A DNA stretch of 64,000 bases, from positions 558,001 to 622,000 of the forward strand of contig CALRMU020000002.1 of the NCBI GenBank assembly GCA_943369295.1, in the 5' to 3' direction. The stretch is from JAKRSE01 sp943369295 (GTDB taxonomy: Bacteria > Armatimonadota > Fimbriimonadia > Fimbriimonadales > Fimbriimonadaceae). Below the pieces are notes generated by a model. That model ran no database searches, had not been told where the DNA came from, and saw only the letters and a list, made by a program, of their open reading frames with translations. The translations under genes were made by a program, and so were the position numbers. Shown one piece after another: positions 17,927 through 26,769 of this stretch (within the stretch, counting starts at the first letter, position 1; each line of letters begins with the position of its first letter).

Positions 17927-19197
17927 TTTTTAGCCTTCAAAAACGGAATGCTGGCGAGCATTCTCTCCTGTAGTGTTATCGGTTCAGGAGGGGCCGCACC
18001 AGAGAGTAGAGAGGTCCTAAAGTTTTCCTCGTCTTTAGTGGCGTAGCCTTCACGCAGTCCATGAACTACCGCCTGCAGGCCCATCGGCTTCATGGCGACC
18101 TTAAGGCCAGTCTCTTCTTCAAACGCCTTAATCGCGTCGTAGTCAATCGGCTTGGGGATCCCGCAGGTGACAGTTCCTTCTTCAATCGACAAGGGAAGAA
18201 GGCAGGCTCTGATCGCCGAAATGGCAGGAATTTGGGCCAAGACCTCTGGGTCAATGTGAGGAGGAGTCGTCTCGATATCCGCCGAAAAACTGGCTTCAGG
18301 GTTCTCAAGCTTCGACTGGGCAAAGAGGCTGTCGAGGGCAATGACTGGCTCAGCCCCGACGCTTGCTTCTTCGGCTGCGACCGCTTGGTTCTGCACGGCC
18401 TCTGCGACCAGCTCCGCCATGATGTCGTGAGCAGTAGTGAGGGGCAAAGGCGTTTCAGGGACCTTAACTTTGACCCCGTGATCTTCGAACTTGACCGAAA
18501 GAGATTCAGCCATCTTGTCGAAGGGGCTCTCGACGACGAAATCTGGCGGATGCTGGGCGTTGAAGGCCAGAACGGTCTCAATCAGGGCCGGATGGTTGAC
18601 TGCCAAGGCTTCCAAGCTTTCCGCAGCCTCTTCGTCTCTTTGTCCGGCTAGGGGCTCAGATGAAGGTTCTTCCTCTGCCCACTTCGCCCAGTCGATCGGA
18701 ATGGGGTCTTCGAAGGCGATCGAAAAATCTTCAGCAAAACTATTTGGGTCAAAGGGTTGAAAAGGCCCGGCTGAATCGTTGTAATCAATGGGAGGCGGCT
18801 CGATAACCGAGTCCTGCTCGACCTGAAAGACGGGGGCAGGTGTCTCCTCTAGTTCTTCATGCTCGGGCACATGAAGGTTTTCTGCCAGGAATTCAACGGC
18901 CGGAGTGTCCTGATCATCGTCACTCGAGTCAATATTTGACTCAAAGTCAGCAAGAATTGATGCTGGCTCTGAAACCTCTTCTGGTTCAGAAGCGTGGTTG
19001 GCTGAGTCTGGTCTTGGAGCCTCTTTCAGACTCAAAACTTCCTCTTGAAGACCCACAACGAGGCCCTTCAAAAATCGGAGCTCGGTGATGAGGTCTGCCA
19101 AATCAAGCTCAGCAGCTCCCTTAACAGAGGGGGCTGTCTTTGGTTTTGAGGCTTTCCGAGCGGGTTTTGCCGCGGGATCTGGCTGAGCTGCTGGCAT
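17923..19197 (-). CDS. Acidic protein with C-terminal MshEN/T2SSE_N-like domain
   Basis: About 424 residues from the ATG at 19197 (a TTG five codons earlier is possible). The N-terminus is basic and Ala/Pro/Lys-rich, then comes a short coiled segment (LITELRFLKGLVVGLQEEVLSLKE), a long acidic low-complexity region, and a C-terminal domain IRACLLPLSIEEG..CGIPKPIDYDAIKAFEEETGL..ALREGY-like, resembling the N-terminal domain of PilB/GspE ATPases (MshEN), some of which bind cyclic di-GMP. There is no ATPase domain. The gene overlaps the MinD-like ATPase by ATGA, so the two likely work together in positioning a pilus or flagellum. This assignment is from pattern memory. Confidence 0.6.
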   Translation of the reverse strand: MPAAQPDPAAKPARKASKPKTAPSVKGAAELDLADLITELRFLKGLVVGLQEEVLSLKEAPRPDSANHASEPEEVSEPASILADFESNIDSSDDDQDTPAVEFLAENLHVPEHEELEETPAPVFQVEQDSVIEPPPIDYNDSAGPFQPFDPNSFAEDFSIAFEDPIPIDWAKWAEEEPSSEPLAGQRDEEAAESLEALAVNHPALIETVLAFNAQHPPDFVVESPFDKMAESLSVKFEDHGVKVKVPETPLPLTTAHDIMAELVAEAVQNQAVAAEEASVGAEPVIALDSLFAQSKLENPEASFSADIETTPPHIDPEVLAQIPAISAIRACLLPLSIEEGTVTCGIPKPIDYDAIKAFEEETGLKVAMKPMGLQAVVHGLREGYATKDEENFRTSLLSGAAPPEPITLQERMLASIPFLKAKK

Positions 19198-19413
19198 TCT
19201 AAATTGGCTCAAGGAGATTTTCGGTAGGGTCAGCTTGTTAACACAGCCTGTTGAATTTGCCTGGGGCAGCCTGTGGATTTTTCTTCCTATTCAGTGAATC
19301 CAAGCATCAAAGCCTCACGTATGGTCATAATGAACGCGCAGTCAGGCTGAGGGTCAATCTATGCCAGGCTGCGGGCCGACTTCGGTCGTGCCATGTTCGG
19401 AGGAGGAAACCTT

Positions 19414-19551
19414 ATGAAGAAGCTTCTTGTGATCCTGTTCGCTCTCGGCGCCATGAGCGCCATCGTCGCTGGCTGCGCCCCCGCTGCCGAACCCGCTGCT
19501 GATGCACCCAAGGCCGAAGGTGCAGCTGCTGAAGGCGAAGCCGCCAAGTAA
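19414..19551 (+). CDS. 45-residue Ala/Glu-rich lipoprotein
   Basis: A small gene with a perfect ribosome site (GGAGGA, 8 bases before the ATG). The product starts MKKLLVILFALGAMSAIVAG and then Cys21, a lipobox VAGC; the mature peptide of about 25 residues is nearly all Ala, Glu, Pro and Lys (APAAEPAADAPKAEGAAAEG). A strong terminator follows 24 bases later, so it is a monocistronic unit. Function unknown; small abundant lipoproteins of this kind may act in the envelope. Confidence 0.8.
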   Translation: MKKLLVILFALGAMSAIVAGCAPAAEPAADAPKAEGAAAEGEAAK

Positions 19552-19575
19552 TTTAGGCAGGTCAGCAAAATTGAA

Positions 19576-19611
19576 AAGAGCGTCTGGCTTCGGCCAGGCG
19601 CTCTTCTTTTT
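19576..19611. terminator. Strong terminator after the small lipoprotein
   Basis: AAGAGCG-T-CTGGC pairs with GCCAG-G-CGCTCTT around a UUCG tetraloop, followed by CTTTTT. It may also work for the convergent sugar nucleotidyltransferase gene, since the complementary strand reads A-rich then hairpin. Confidence 0.9.
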
Positions 19612-19637
19612 GTCACCACTTTTTCTAGCGTTCAGCC

Positions 19638-20570
19638 TCAGAGGGTTAAGTCGCCGTATTTGATTTCTGCTGTCAGGCCGCCAGGAAGGTTGAGTTCGCC
19701 CCCTAAAAGGCAGCCGACCAGGGGACCATCGGATTCGATGCGGGCGCCGGGGAGGATGACGCAGTCTTCCAGCCTTTCTGCCTTAACGTGGGCTCCGCTT
19801 CCAACGACCACATGGCCTTCATAAGGAGCTTCGACCACGGCATCAGGGGCAACGTGGGGTTTGCCTTCTGTCAGGTACCGGCTGGTCTCCAGGAAGGAAT
19901 CCAGAGTTCCAGTGTCGAACCATCTGCCCTCATACTGACCAGGTTCAACGACGTAGCCTTTATCAACAAGAAGCTGAATGGCATCAGTGATTTCGTACTC
20001 GTTTCGCCATGAAGGCTTGAGTTCCGGCATGATCGTCCATAGTTCCGGACCAAAAACGTAAAAACCGGCCATCGCCCAGTTGCTCTCAGGATTCTCGGGC
20101 TTTTCGACCAGCTTAACAATGCGGCCGTGTTCGATGTTGGCTACTCCAAACCGCCTGGGATCATCGACCCACTTGACCAAGTTCAGGTTGGCGCATCCAC
20201 TGGCCTTGAACTGATCGACAAAGGGCTTGATCGGGTGAGTGTAGATGGCATCGCCAAGATAGAGGACAAAGTCGTCGCCGCCAACAAAATCTTTTGCGTA
20301 GCCCACGGCATGGGCCAAGCCTCTGGCCTCGGGCTGGTTTACATAGGTGATTGAGAGGTGGAACATGCGTCCATCTCCCAGGGCTTCACGCATCTGAGGT
20401 TCGTTTTCACCTACGACAATGCAGACCTCGGTGATTCCGCATTCATGAAGCTGGTCAAAGGCATATTCCAGAGTCATCCGGTTGGCCAAAGGCAGAAGCG
20501 GCTTGGCAATAGCCTTAGTGGCAGGGTACAGCCTTGAACCCTTTCCGGCAGCGAGAATCACAGCTTTCAT
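19638..20570 (-). CDS. Sugar-phosphate nucleotidyltransferase (RmlA/GlmU-like)
   Basis: 310 residues from the ATG at 20570, preceded by AAGGA; the frame upstream is open but not related. The N-terminal nucleotide-binding loop is AVILAAGKGSRLYPATKAIAKPLLP, split here as LAAGKGSRL..T..KPLLP, followed by DQLHECGITEV and the metal-binding LGD (VLYLGDAIYT). A short C-terminal left-handed beta-helix region (VVVGSGAHVKAERLEDCVI) follows. It likely makes a dTDP- or UDP-sugar for cell-surface polysaccharide. The sugar cannot be told. It is divergent from the next lipoprotein gene with 67 bases between. Confidence 0.88.
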   Translation of the reverse strand: MKAVILAAGKGSRLYPATKAIAKPLLPLANRMTLEYAFDQLHECGITEVCIVVGENEPQMREALGDGRMFHLSITYVNQPEARGLAHAVGYAKDFVGGDDFVLYLGDAIYTHPIKPFVDQFKASGCANLNLVKWVDDPRRFGVANIEHGRIVKLVEKPENPESNWAMAGFYVFGPELWTIMPELKPSWRNEYEITDAIQLLVDKGYVVEPGQYEGRWFDTGTLDSFLETSRYLTEGKPHVAPDAVVEAPYEGHVVVGSGAHVKAERLEDCVILPGARIESDGPLVGCLLGGELNLPGGLTAEIKYGDLTL

Positions 20571-20637
20571 TTCAAGCGTCCTTGAGTTTATGAGACTACC
20601 CTCACTTGCCTCATTTGAGTGGTAGGATATAAGTGCC

Positions 20638-21870
20638 ATGGATGCCAGGCTGTCATGGATGATGATCCTGGGCGTTCCGCTCCTGCTTTGTGCAGGATGT
20701 TCGGAGTCAGCGCCAGACGAGGTAACCGACCTCACCCCCAAACCTCGACCCACTTTGGCCGGGGAGAGCGCTTCGTTTATCGAAGGTTCTGCTGCTGCAC
20801 GCGAGGCTCTTCGGGCTGTGCCGGACAGGCTCCTTCTGGATGCCAAGTACGGACCGACGCAAAAGAAAGAGATTATTGCCGCCCTTGCTGGTCCTGAAGC
20901 CAAGCTCGAAAGGTCTCTCCGCGGCCCTTGGGCCAGGGCGTATCAGGCTTCTGCTGTCGACCAAGTTTCGGACGAAGTGAAAGGCTGGAACTGGCTGTCA
21001 CGATCTTTGGATTGGCAGTCGCAGGAAGCCTTGGAACAGCAGAATTGGCCTTTGGCTGCCGCAAAGTCTTTGACCGCTATTCGATTTGGCCTTCGCCTGA
21101 CTACCGGCGACTGTTTTGAAGCGGTGGGTGGCTTGGCCACTGCCGAGATTCATGCCTCACGTTTAGCACCCCAAGTGAGTCAGATGGGCCCGAAAACCCT
21201 GACCGCTGTGTCCTTGGGAATTCAGGATGCCTTGAAGGGGATGGCAGACCCGGAAGTAACCCTTTCGAACGAGATGGATCGAATCTCGACGACTCTGCAG
21301 TCCCTCCAGACAGCCTGCCGTTCAGATGGCTACAAAGGAATGCTCCCCATCATTGGTCCAACCAGCCACGACGGAGCTGCTTGGATTCGAAGCAACAAAG
21401 GGAAGCTGGGATGGTTTTTCCGTGCCTTTAGGGACGAATGTGCTGACCTCAGTACAGAGTATGTGGCTGCCTGTTCGGGCAAAGAGTTTGATGAAGACAT
21501 CTTTAAGCCGCGATCAAAGCGTTGGCAGGGTGTGACTCGACCTTGGCGCGATATGACCCCGCAGATCATGGCGGGCCACGAAGCCTATAGAAAGGCGCGA
21601 TTGGGAGTGACTGCTCGGCTCAGGCTTCTTGCTGTGACCTCCGCAGTCGAAGCCAAATTGAAGCAGGAAGGGAAAGTCCCGAGAAATCTAGACTTTCTTC
21701 CAGAATCTCTTCGAAAGGACCCCTATGGTGAGGGCGATCTGGCTTACCGGCCCGGTGAAGTCACCTACCGACTTTGGAGCGTTGGTCCAAACGGAGTTGA
21801 TGACGGCGGCCTGACCGACCCTGGAACAGTAATTCTGGATATGGGGTTGCGAACTCCTTTGGCCGAGTAG
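20638..21870 (+). CDS. Lipoprotein with GspG-like C-terminal motif, unknown function
   Basis: 410 residues. The signal peptide ends in LLLCAGC, a lipobox with Cys21. The central part is alpha-helical, without a named domain. The C-terminus reads LRKDPYGEGDLAYRPG..YRLWSVGPNGVDDGG, the Dp-G..Y..S.GpdG..GG pattern also seen at the end of type II pseudopilin GspG and in many exported proteins of Planctomycetota and Armatimonadota. It probably sits in the periplasm or outer membrane. It is monocistronic, ending 111 bases before the end of the flagellar operon on the other strand. Confidence 0.65.
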   Translation: MDARLSWMMILGVPLLLCAGCSESAPDEVTDLTPKPRPTLAGESASFIEGSAAAREALRAVPDRLLLDAKYGPTQKKEIIAALAGPEAKLERSLRGPWARAYQASAVDQVSDEVKGWNWLSRSLDWQSQEALEQQNWPLAAAKSLTAIRFGLRLTTGDCFEAVGGLATAEIHASRLAPQVSQMGPKTLTAVSLGIQDALKGMADPEVTLSNEMDRISTTLQSLQTACRSDGYKGMLPIIGPTSHDGAAWIRSNKGKLGWFFRAFRDECADLSTEYVAACSGKEFDEDIFKPRSKRWQGVTRPWRDMTPQIMAGHEAYRKARLGVTARLRLLAVTSAVEAKLKQEGKVPRNLDFLPESLRKDPYGEGDLAYRPGEVTYRLWSVGPNGVDDGGLTDPGTVILDMGLRTPLAE

Positions 21871-21981
21871 CCGCTGCATCGTTTAAAAAGGGAAGTCTGC
21901 TCGGTCATATTGTCCGGGCAGACTTCTTTGCTTAAAACACAAGGAGGCGATAACTGCCTTCTGGTCTCGGCTGTAAGCTGA

Positions 21982-22605
21982 TTAGGTTCCAGAACCCTCT
22001 GTCACTCTTGAAGCCAGCTTCTCCATCTCCTGGCTCAGCTTGGCTGCCCGATCAGCTGGGAGCTGGCCCAAAAGTGCGGCCGCTTTTTTGGTTTCCATGC
22101 CTCGTAGAACGCGTGCTAATTCAAGATCTCTGTAAGTGGCGGCAATTTCGGCCAGCTTCTCTGGTTCCATCTTCTCCCAGATCCGAGCTATAGCTTTCGC
22201 TCCCTTTTCAGGGTCGATCGTCACGGCTGGCACCTTTTTCTTAGGGGGCTCGGGTTCCGGACTGACCTCTCGTATTGGCCTTACTGGAGCTGTCGGGGGC
22301 TGGGCCACTGGAGCCGTACTTGCTGCTGGCGCTGCTTCTTTAGCTGGTGTTTCTTTTTCAGGCTGCTTCTTTGCGACTGGCTTTGCACCAAGTTTCAGCC
22401 CAGGAATCAGACCCATGAATGCGGCAGCCGCAAAGCCGCCTCCGCCTAGCAGAAGAATGGCCAAGGAGAGAATGATGAGGAGCTTGCCCTTGCCCTTCTT
22501 CTTGACCTTTTCTTTCTTGACTTTCTCCCTTTTTCCCCTGCCTTTCTTTACTGGCTCGTCCGGCACAACTTCTTCAATCACTTCTGAAATGGCTTCATCT
22601 GACAT
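21982..22605 (-). CDS. MotE-like flagellar-associated membrane protein
   Basis: 207 residues. Cytoplasmic Lys-rich N-terminus, one transmembrane helix at about residues 42-66, a Pro/Ala/Lys-rich linker, then a helical domain (ARIWEKMEPEKLAEIAATY..VLRGMETKKAAALLGQLPADRAAKLSQEM) of the MgtE-N/MotE type. MotE proteins stabilise or chaperone the motility stator in other bacteria. It is the last gene of the flagellar operon, immediately after the lytic transglycosylase (its ATG abuts that stop), which fits the usual fliJ-motE neighbourhood. No Mg2+ channel part is present, so it is not MgtE. Confidence 0.72.
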   Translation of the reverse strand: MSDEAISEVIEEVVPDEPVKKGRGKREKVKKEKVKKKGKGKLLIILSLAILLLGGGGFAAAAFMGLIPGLKLGAKPVAKKQPEKETPAKEAAPAASTAPVAQPPTAPVRPIREVSPEPEPPKKKVPAVTIDPEKGAKAIARIWEKMEPEKLAEIAATYRDLELARVLRGMETKKAAALLGQLPADRAAKLSQEMEKLASRVTEGSGT

Positions 22606-23286
22606 TTATCCGGCCCTCCTTTCGGCAGTCTTGGCCATCACCTTGGCCACGTAGTTTTGGGTTTCAGTAAATGGAGGAATTCCTCCGTTCCTCTTCACCG
22701 CTCCTGGCCCGGCATTGTAGGCCGCCAGGGCTAGTCTTTCGTCTCCGCCAAACTGCTTCAGCATTTGGGCGAGATAGCGGGCTCCGCCATCAAGGTTCTG
22801 GATCGGATCGAAGGGGTCAGAGACTCCCAGCATCTTTGCCGTGGCTGGCATAAGCTGAGTCAAGCCCTGGGCTCCTGCCCTGGATACCGCACTAGGGTTG
22901 AATGCGCTCTCCTGTTCAACAAGAGATTCAAACAAGGCCGGATCAAGGCCATGATTGGCCGCAATCTCTCTGACTGCCGGAAGCCATGCTTCTCGACTCG
23001 CCGTAGAATTGATCGTGTTCAGGGACATTCCGCCAGCCATAGGGTCTAAGGGCATGTTTCCGCTGAGTCCGGCAGCCCCTGAAAAAGCCGAGTTTTGGAT
23101 CCTTGCCGAGGGGAGGCCCGGCATGCGGCCCTGCAGGTTCGGAAATGCGTCTGGCGATGGTCTCGGAGTCGGCGGCGGCTCAAGAGGCCCCGTGCCGCCT
23201 GTGCTCTGCTTGAGCCCAGCCAGCTTGGATCGAATCTCCGCGATTCTGCCTCGAATCGCCTCAGGTCCGCGAGGTTCCAGCCTCAT
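22606..23286 (-). CDS. Lytic transglycosylase (SLT domain) of the flagellar operon
   Basis: 226 residues from the ATG at 23286, which has GAGGAGG five bases before it. The C-terminal SLT fold shows the catalytic Glu in VEQESAFNP, then AVSRAGAQGLTQLMPATA and LALAAYNAGPGAV, the goose-lysozyme-like motifs that cleave peptidoglycan. The N-terminal third is a linker with a short helix. No signal peptide is evident, so export could use the flagellar export apparatus. The ATG overlaps the fliJ stop as ATGA. In the flagellar setting it probably opens the wall for the rod, like FlgJ/SltF in other bacteria. Confidence 0.88.
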   Translation of the reverse strand: MRLEPRGPEAIRGRIAEIRSKLAGLKQSTGGTGPLEPPPTPRPSPDAFPNLQGRMPGLPSARIQNSAFSGAAGLSGNMPLDPMAGGMSLNTINSTASREAWLPAVREIAANHGLDPALFESLVEQESAFNPSAVSRAGAQGLTQLMPATAKMLGVSDPFDPIQNLDGGARYLAQMLKQFGGDERLALAAYNAGPGAVKRNGGIPPFTETQNYVAKVMAKTAERRAG

Positions 23287-23702
23287 GCGGCCCTCCTCAT
23301 AACAGCCCACTCGTCGAGTTCGGCCTGCTCTCTGCGTTCCATTTCTTTATCCCAAAACTCTTTTGCCTTTTCTCTCAGCTTTTCAATCGCTTCGGCGTCC
23401 TGCTTGGCGTTCATCCAGACTCGGTAGGCGGCTTCTTCTTCGTTTTCAAGCACAGCGATTGCTGCCATGAATGACTTTTCAAGAGATTCCAAGCGGCTAA
23501 GGGCGTGCTGCTGTTGAATGAGGTCGCTGAACTGTGTGACCGTCTGGCTGGCAAGCTGATTCCGCTTAGCCCTCATTTCAGAAAGTTCTTCTTCGGCCTG
23601 GACCTTTTCGGCTCTCTGTTTCAGCCAGGCATCCTTGGCCGATTTCTCGAGTAATCGTCTGTGATCCAAAAGCCGCTGGAGTCGAAACTTAAACTTAGCC
23701 AT
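23283..23702 (-). CDS. fliJ: Flagellar export chaperone FliJ
   Basis: 139 residues from the ATG at 23702, inside the last codons of fliI; a TTG two codons earlier is less likely. Almost entirely coiled coil, starting AKFKFRLQRLLDHRR, the typical FliJ start. FliJ forms the central stalk of the flagellar ATPase and moves export chaperones. Sequence conservation is always low in this family, so the call rests on size, coiled coil and place directly after fliI. Confidence 0.85.
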   Translation of the reverse strand: MAKFKFRLQRLLDHRRLLEKSAKDAWLKQRAEKVQAEEELSEMRAKRNQLASQTVTQFSDLIQQQHALSRLESLEKSFMAAIAVLENEEEAAYRVWMNAKQDAEAIEKLREKAKEFWDKEMERREQAELDEWAVMRRAA

Positions 23703-24993
23703 CGACAATCATCCTCAGTCGGTCAAGGGTTTCCTGGTAATCGGCTCCTTCCTCTTTGCCCTGCCTGAGAAGGGCGTTGATCGAAGGCCAAGCCGAAATC
23801 GCCTTGTCGCTCATGGGCTGGCTGCCGGGCTTGTAGGCTCCGACACTGACAAGGTCTTCGACTTCGTAGTAAGCGGCAATCAGTTCCCTCAGCTTGTTGG
23901 CCCACCGAACATGGTCGTTGTGAGTGACCATGGGCATGACTCGGCTGAGGCTGTTCATGACGCTGATGGGCGGATAATGCCCCTTGCTGGTCAGCTTTCT
24001 ATCCAGCATGATATGGCCGTCAAGAATCGATCTGGCCGCGTCGGCAATGGGTTCGTTGGTGTCGTCGCCATCTACCAAGACGGTGTAGATCCCAGTGATC
24101 GCGCCCTTGGGTCCGCATCCGGCACGCTCCATCAATCTGGGCAGAAGGGCGAAGACGCTGGGGGTATAGCCCTTGGTGCTGGGTGGCTCGCCGACAGCAA
24201 GTCCGACCTCTCTTTGAGCCATGGCAAATCGGGTGACCGAGTCCATCATGAGCATGACGTTCATGCCCTGATCGCGGAAGTATTCGGCGATAGCAGTCGC
24301 TGAGAGAGCAGCCTTGATGCGCACAAGAGCAGGTTCGTCGCTGGTGGCGCAGATAACGACGCTTCGGGCCAGACCTTCGGGACCTAGATCGTTAGTAATG
24401 AATTCACGGACTTCTCGGCCTCGTTCTCCAACAAGGGCAATCACGTTAACATCGGCTCGGCCATAGCGGGCGATCATGCCAAGGAGGGTGCTTTTGCCAA
24501 CTCCAGATCCGGCGAAGATCCCAACTCTCTGGCCCTCACCCATGGTCAGCATAGAGTCAATGGCTCTCACTCCTGTGCTGAAGGGCTTCTCAATCATCGC
24601 TCTCTGCATGGCATTGGGCGGAGCGGCGATGCTTGGGCCGGTCTTGTGAGTCAGCAGGGGACCGAGATCGTCCATGGGTCGACCGAGGCCATCTAGAGTT
24701 CTTCCCAGAAGTTCAGGTCCAACCGGAACGCGCAGACACTCGCCAGTGCCTCTCACGCGGCTTCCGGCTCGGATGCCTGTCATCTCGCCAAGAGGCATCA
24801 TCAAAACTCTTTCTGCCCTGAAGCCGACGACCTCGCAGGGGACAGTGCCGAAGCCATCAGTCTCGACGAGGCAGACGTCGCCGATTCGGCTGACGGGGCC
24901 GTTGGATTCGATAACGAGTCCAACAACCTGAATAACTCGACCCAAAAGGTCAAATCGAGGCACCGACTTTACGAGATCTGCGAGCTGTGTCAT
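23695..24993 (-). CDS. fliI: Flagellum-specific ATP synthase FliI
   Basis: 432 residues, normal length. Walker A GSGVGKST, the ALVGERGREVREF segment, Walker B LMMDSVTRFAMA and the following GEPPSTKGYTPSVFALLPRL are diagnostic for FliI/SctN ATPases, which energise protein export through the flagellar basal body. The ATG overlaps the fliH stop (ATGA), indicating translational coupling. A type III secretion ATPase is ruled out by the fli/flg neighbours. Confidence 0.96.
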   Translation of the reverse strand: MTQLADLVKSVPRFDLLGRVIQVVGLVIESNGPVSRIGDVCLVETDGFGTVPCEVVGFRAERVLMMPLGEMTGIRAGSRVRGTGECLRVPVGPELLGRTLDGLGRPMDDLGPLLTHKTGPSIAAPPNAMQRAMIEKPFSTGVRAIDSMLTMGEGQRVGIFAGSGVGKSTLLGMIARYGRADVNVIALVGERGREVREFITNDLGPEGLARSVVICATSDEPALVRIKAALSATAIAEYFRDQGMNVMLMMDSVTRFAMAQREVGLAVGEPPSTKGYTPSVFALLPRLMERAGCGPKGAITGIYTVLVDGDDTNEPIADAARSILDGHIMLDRKLTSKGHYPPISVMNSLSRVMPMVTHNDHVRWANKLRELIAAYYEVEDLVSVGAYKPGSQPMSDKAISAWPSINALLRQGKEEGADYQETLDRLRMIVDG

Positions 24994-25763
24994 TCGGCGT
25001 CCTTAAGGATCGATTCGGCAATGCGCCGGAGATAGGATTCGATGCGGGCATCAATCGTCCCGCTTTCAGATTCAATCATGCAGCCGCCCTGAATGGTGCG
25101 GTCCGGCACAATTTCAAGACCCCTCACGTGGGTCAGGTTTTCGAGAATCGTCTGCCTGTTTGCGTCCAGGAACTCCAGGTCGGCAGGTGAAACCAAGACT
25201 CTGAACTCAGTGCCCTGGTGCAGTTCCTTTAATGCGCTTTGAGCAATAGCCAAAACGATCTCTGGCGACTGCTTCATTTCGCTCTGGATGGCTCTGCGAG
25301 CAACTTCCAGGGCGAAGTCGGCATGGCTGGCAGTAGCCGCCTCGCGGAACTTTCTCAATTCCTCGTAGCTGGTTTCAACAAAATCCTTGATCTTGGCTGA
25401 AAGGTTTTCTGCCTCAAGCTTCATAGCTTCTTGATGGGCGAGCCTTTCGGCTTCCATCTCGGCTCGGATCTCGGCAAGTCCTGCCTCGCGGCCTTCGCTG
25501 TGACCTTGGGCGAAGCCTGCTTCGAGACCCTTCTTGAGCCCTTCAGCTTTGCCTTCCTCCAGACCGGCTTTGTGCGCCTGGGTCCTGGCGGCGGCAGCCA
25601 CCTCTTCGTAGCTGGGCAGAGGTTCTGGCTCGGGCTCTGGTTCGACTGGTGCAAGCTTCTTCTCAAGCTCCATTTGGAGCTCTCGATTTGCTTCCTCCAA
25701 GGTGGGCAGGTTCCATGCGTTCTGAACCTGCCCCGTCTTGATGATGTTTCTAGACCAAGACAT
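24990..25763 (-). CDS. fliH: Flagellar assembly protein FliH
   Basis: 257 residues from the ATG at 25763, which lies 14 bases inside fliG; the frame runs further upstream but only as a shadow of fliG. The N-terminus is followed by a Glu/Pro run (PVEPEPEPEPLP), then Gly-repeats (GLEEGKAEGLKKGLEAGF, GHSEGREAGL) typical of the GxxxG helical region of FliH, and a C-terminal domain like the V-ATPase E subunit. FliH binds and regulates FliI at the export gate. Confidence 0.92.
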   Translation of the reverse strand: MSWSRNIIKTGQVQNAWNLPTLEEANRELQMELEKKLAPVEPEPEPEPLPSYEEVAAAARTQAHKAGLEEGKAEGLKKGLEAGFAQGHSEGREAGLAEIRAEMEAERLAHQEAMKLEAENLSAKIKDFVETSYEELRKFREAATASHADFALEVARRAIQSEMKQSPEIVLAIAQSALKELHQGTEFRVLVSPADLEFLDANRQTILENLTHVRGLEIVPDRTIQGGCMIESESGTIDARIESYLRRIAESILKDAE

Positions 25764-26769
25764 CTTCTTCGCCGCGTCCAATCTGAATCTCGCCCGCTTC
25801 TTCCAGCCGCCTGATGATGGCAACCACCTTCTGCTGAGCTTCTTCGACCTGTCGCATCTTGACCGGACCCATGTAGTCCATGTCTTCCTTGAGCATGTTG
25901 CTGGCTCGTTCGGACATGTTCTTGAAGATCTTGTCTCGGACTTCGTCGTTGACACCCTTGAGGGCCAGACCAAGCTCCTTGACATCCACTTCCTTGAGGA
26001 TTGCCTGGATGGCTCTGTCGTCCAGACCCAGAATGTCTTCGAAGACGAACATCATGTTCTTGACCTCTTCGGCCAGCTCCGGATTGTTATCCGTCAGCAT
26101 GTCCAGGATAAGCCTCTCGCTGCTGCGATCGACTCGGGCCAGAAGGTCGACAAGGGCCTTGGGGCCGCCTGCCTTGGTGATCTCTTCGTTGATGAGGCTG
26201 GAGACTTTTCTTTCCAGAACGGCTTCCACTCTGCGAATAACTTCCGGTGGAACCTGATCCATCGAGGCGATTCGTTCGGCAACCTCTCCTCTCAAATCCT
26301 GAGGCAGTTTGGTGAGAACCGAAGCAGCCTGAGTTGAGGGCATGTAGGCCAAGATCAAAGCGATGGTCTGAGGATGCTCGTCCTGAATGAAGCCTAGAAG
26401 CTGGCCAGGATCGGCCTTCTTAAGAAATTCGAAGGGCACGACCTGCATGGCGGTCATGATCTTCTTGATCACGATTTCCGCTCTTTCTGAGCCGAACGCC
26501 TGTTCCAGAACTCGCCTGGCGTTTTCGACACCACCTTCGGCGATGAAGTCCTGAGCCATGCACATGTCATGAAACTCATGAACAATGGCGTGCCTCATGT
26601 CGGGGCTGATCTTTTCCAGCTTGGCGACTTCCAGCGAAAGCAGCTCAACCTGCTCCTCCGTCAGATACTTAAGAACTTCGCCGGCGATTCGTGGACCGAG
26701 AACGGTCAGGACGATAGCAGCCTTGCGGCGCGGGGTCAGTTCGTGCTCGGAACGCTTGGACAGAAGCAT
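25750..26769 (-). CDS. fliG: Flagellar motor switch protein FliG
   Basis: 339 residues, typical length. The middle-domain motif EHPQTIALILAYM and the C-terminal torque region (DDRAIQAILKEVD..LALKGV..RDKIFKNMSERA) with its charged residues are clear. FliG joins the MS-ring (FliF) to the C-ring and interacts with the stator to make torque and switch direction. The stop of fliF and the start of fliG share a base (TAATG), so the two are coupled. Confidence 0.97.
   Translation of the reverse strand: MLLSKRSEHELTPRRKAAIVLTVLGPRIAGEVLKYLTEEQVELLSLEVAKLEKISPDMRHAIVHEFHDMCMAQDFIAEGGVENARRVLEQAFGSERAEIVIKKIMTAMQVVPFEFLKKADPGQLLGFIQDEHPQTIALILAYMPSTQAASVLTKLPQDLRGEVAERIASMDQVPPEVIRRVEAVLERKVSSLINEEITKAGGPKALVDLLARVDRSSERLILDMLTDNNPELAEEVKNMMFVFEDILGLDDRAIQAILKEVDVKELGLALKGVNDEVRDKIFKNMSERASNMLKEDMDYMGPVKMRQVEEAQQKVVAIIRRLEEAGEIQIGRGEEDVLV

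Noticed and set aside
21982..22605. Magnesium transporter MgtE.
   Set aside because: Only a helical domain similar to MgtE-N is present with one membrane helix; the channel domain is missing and the gene lies in a flagellar operon.
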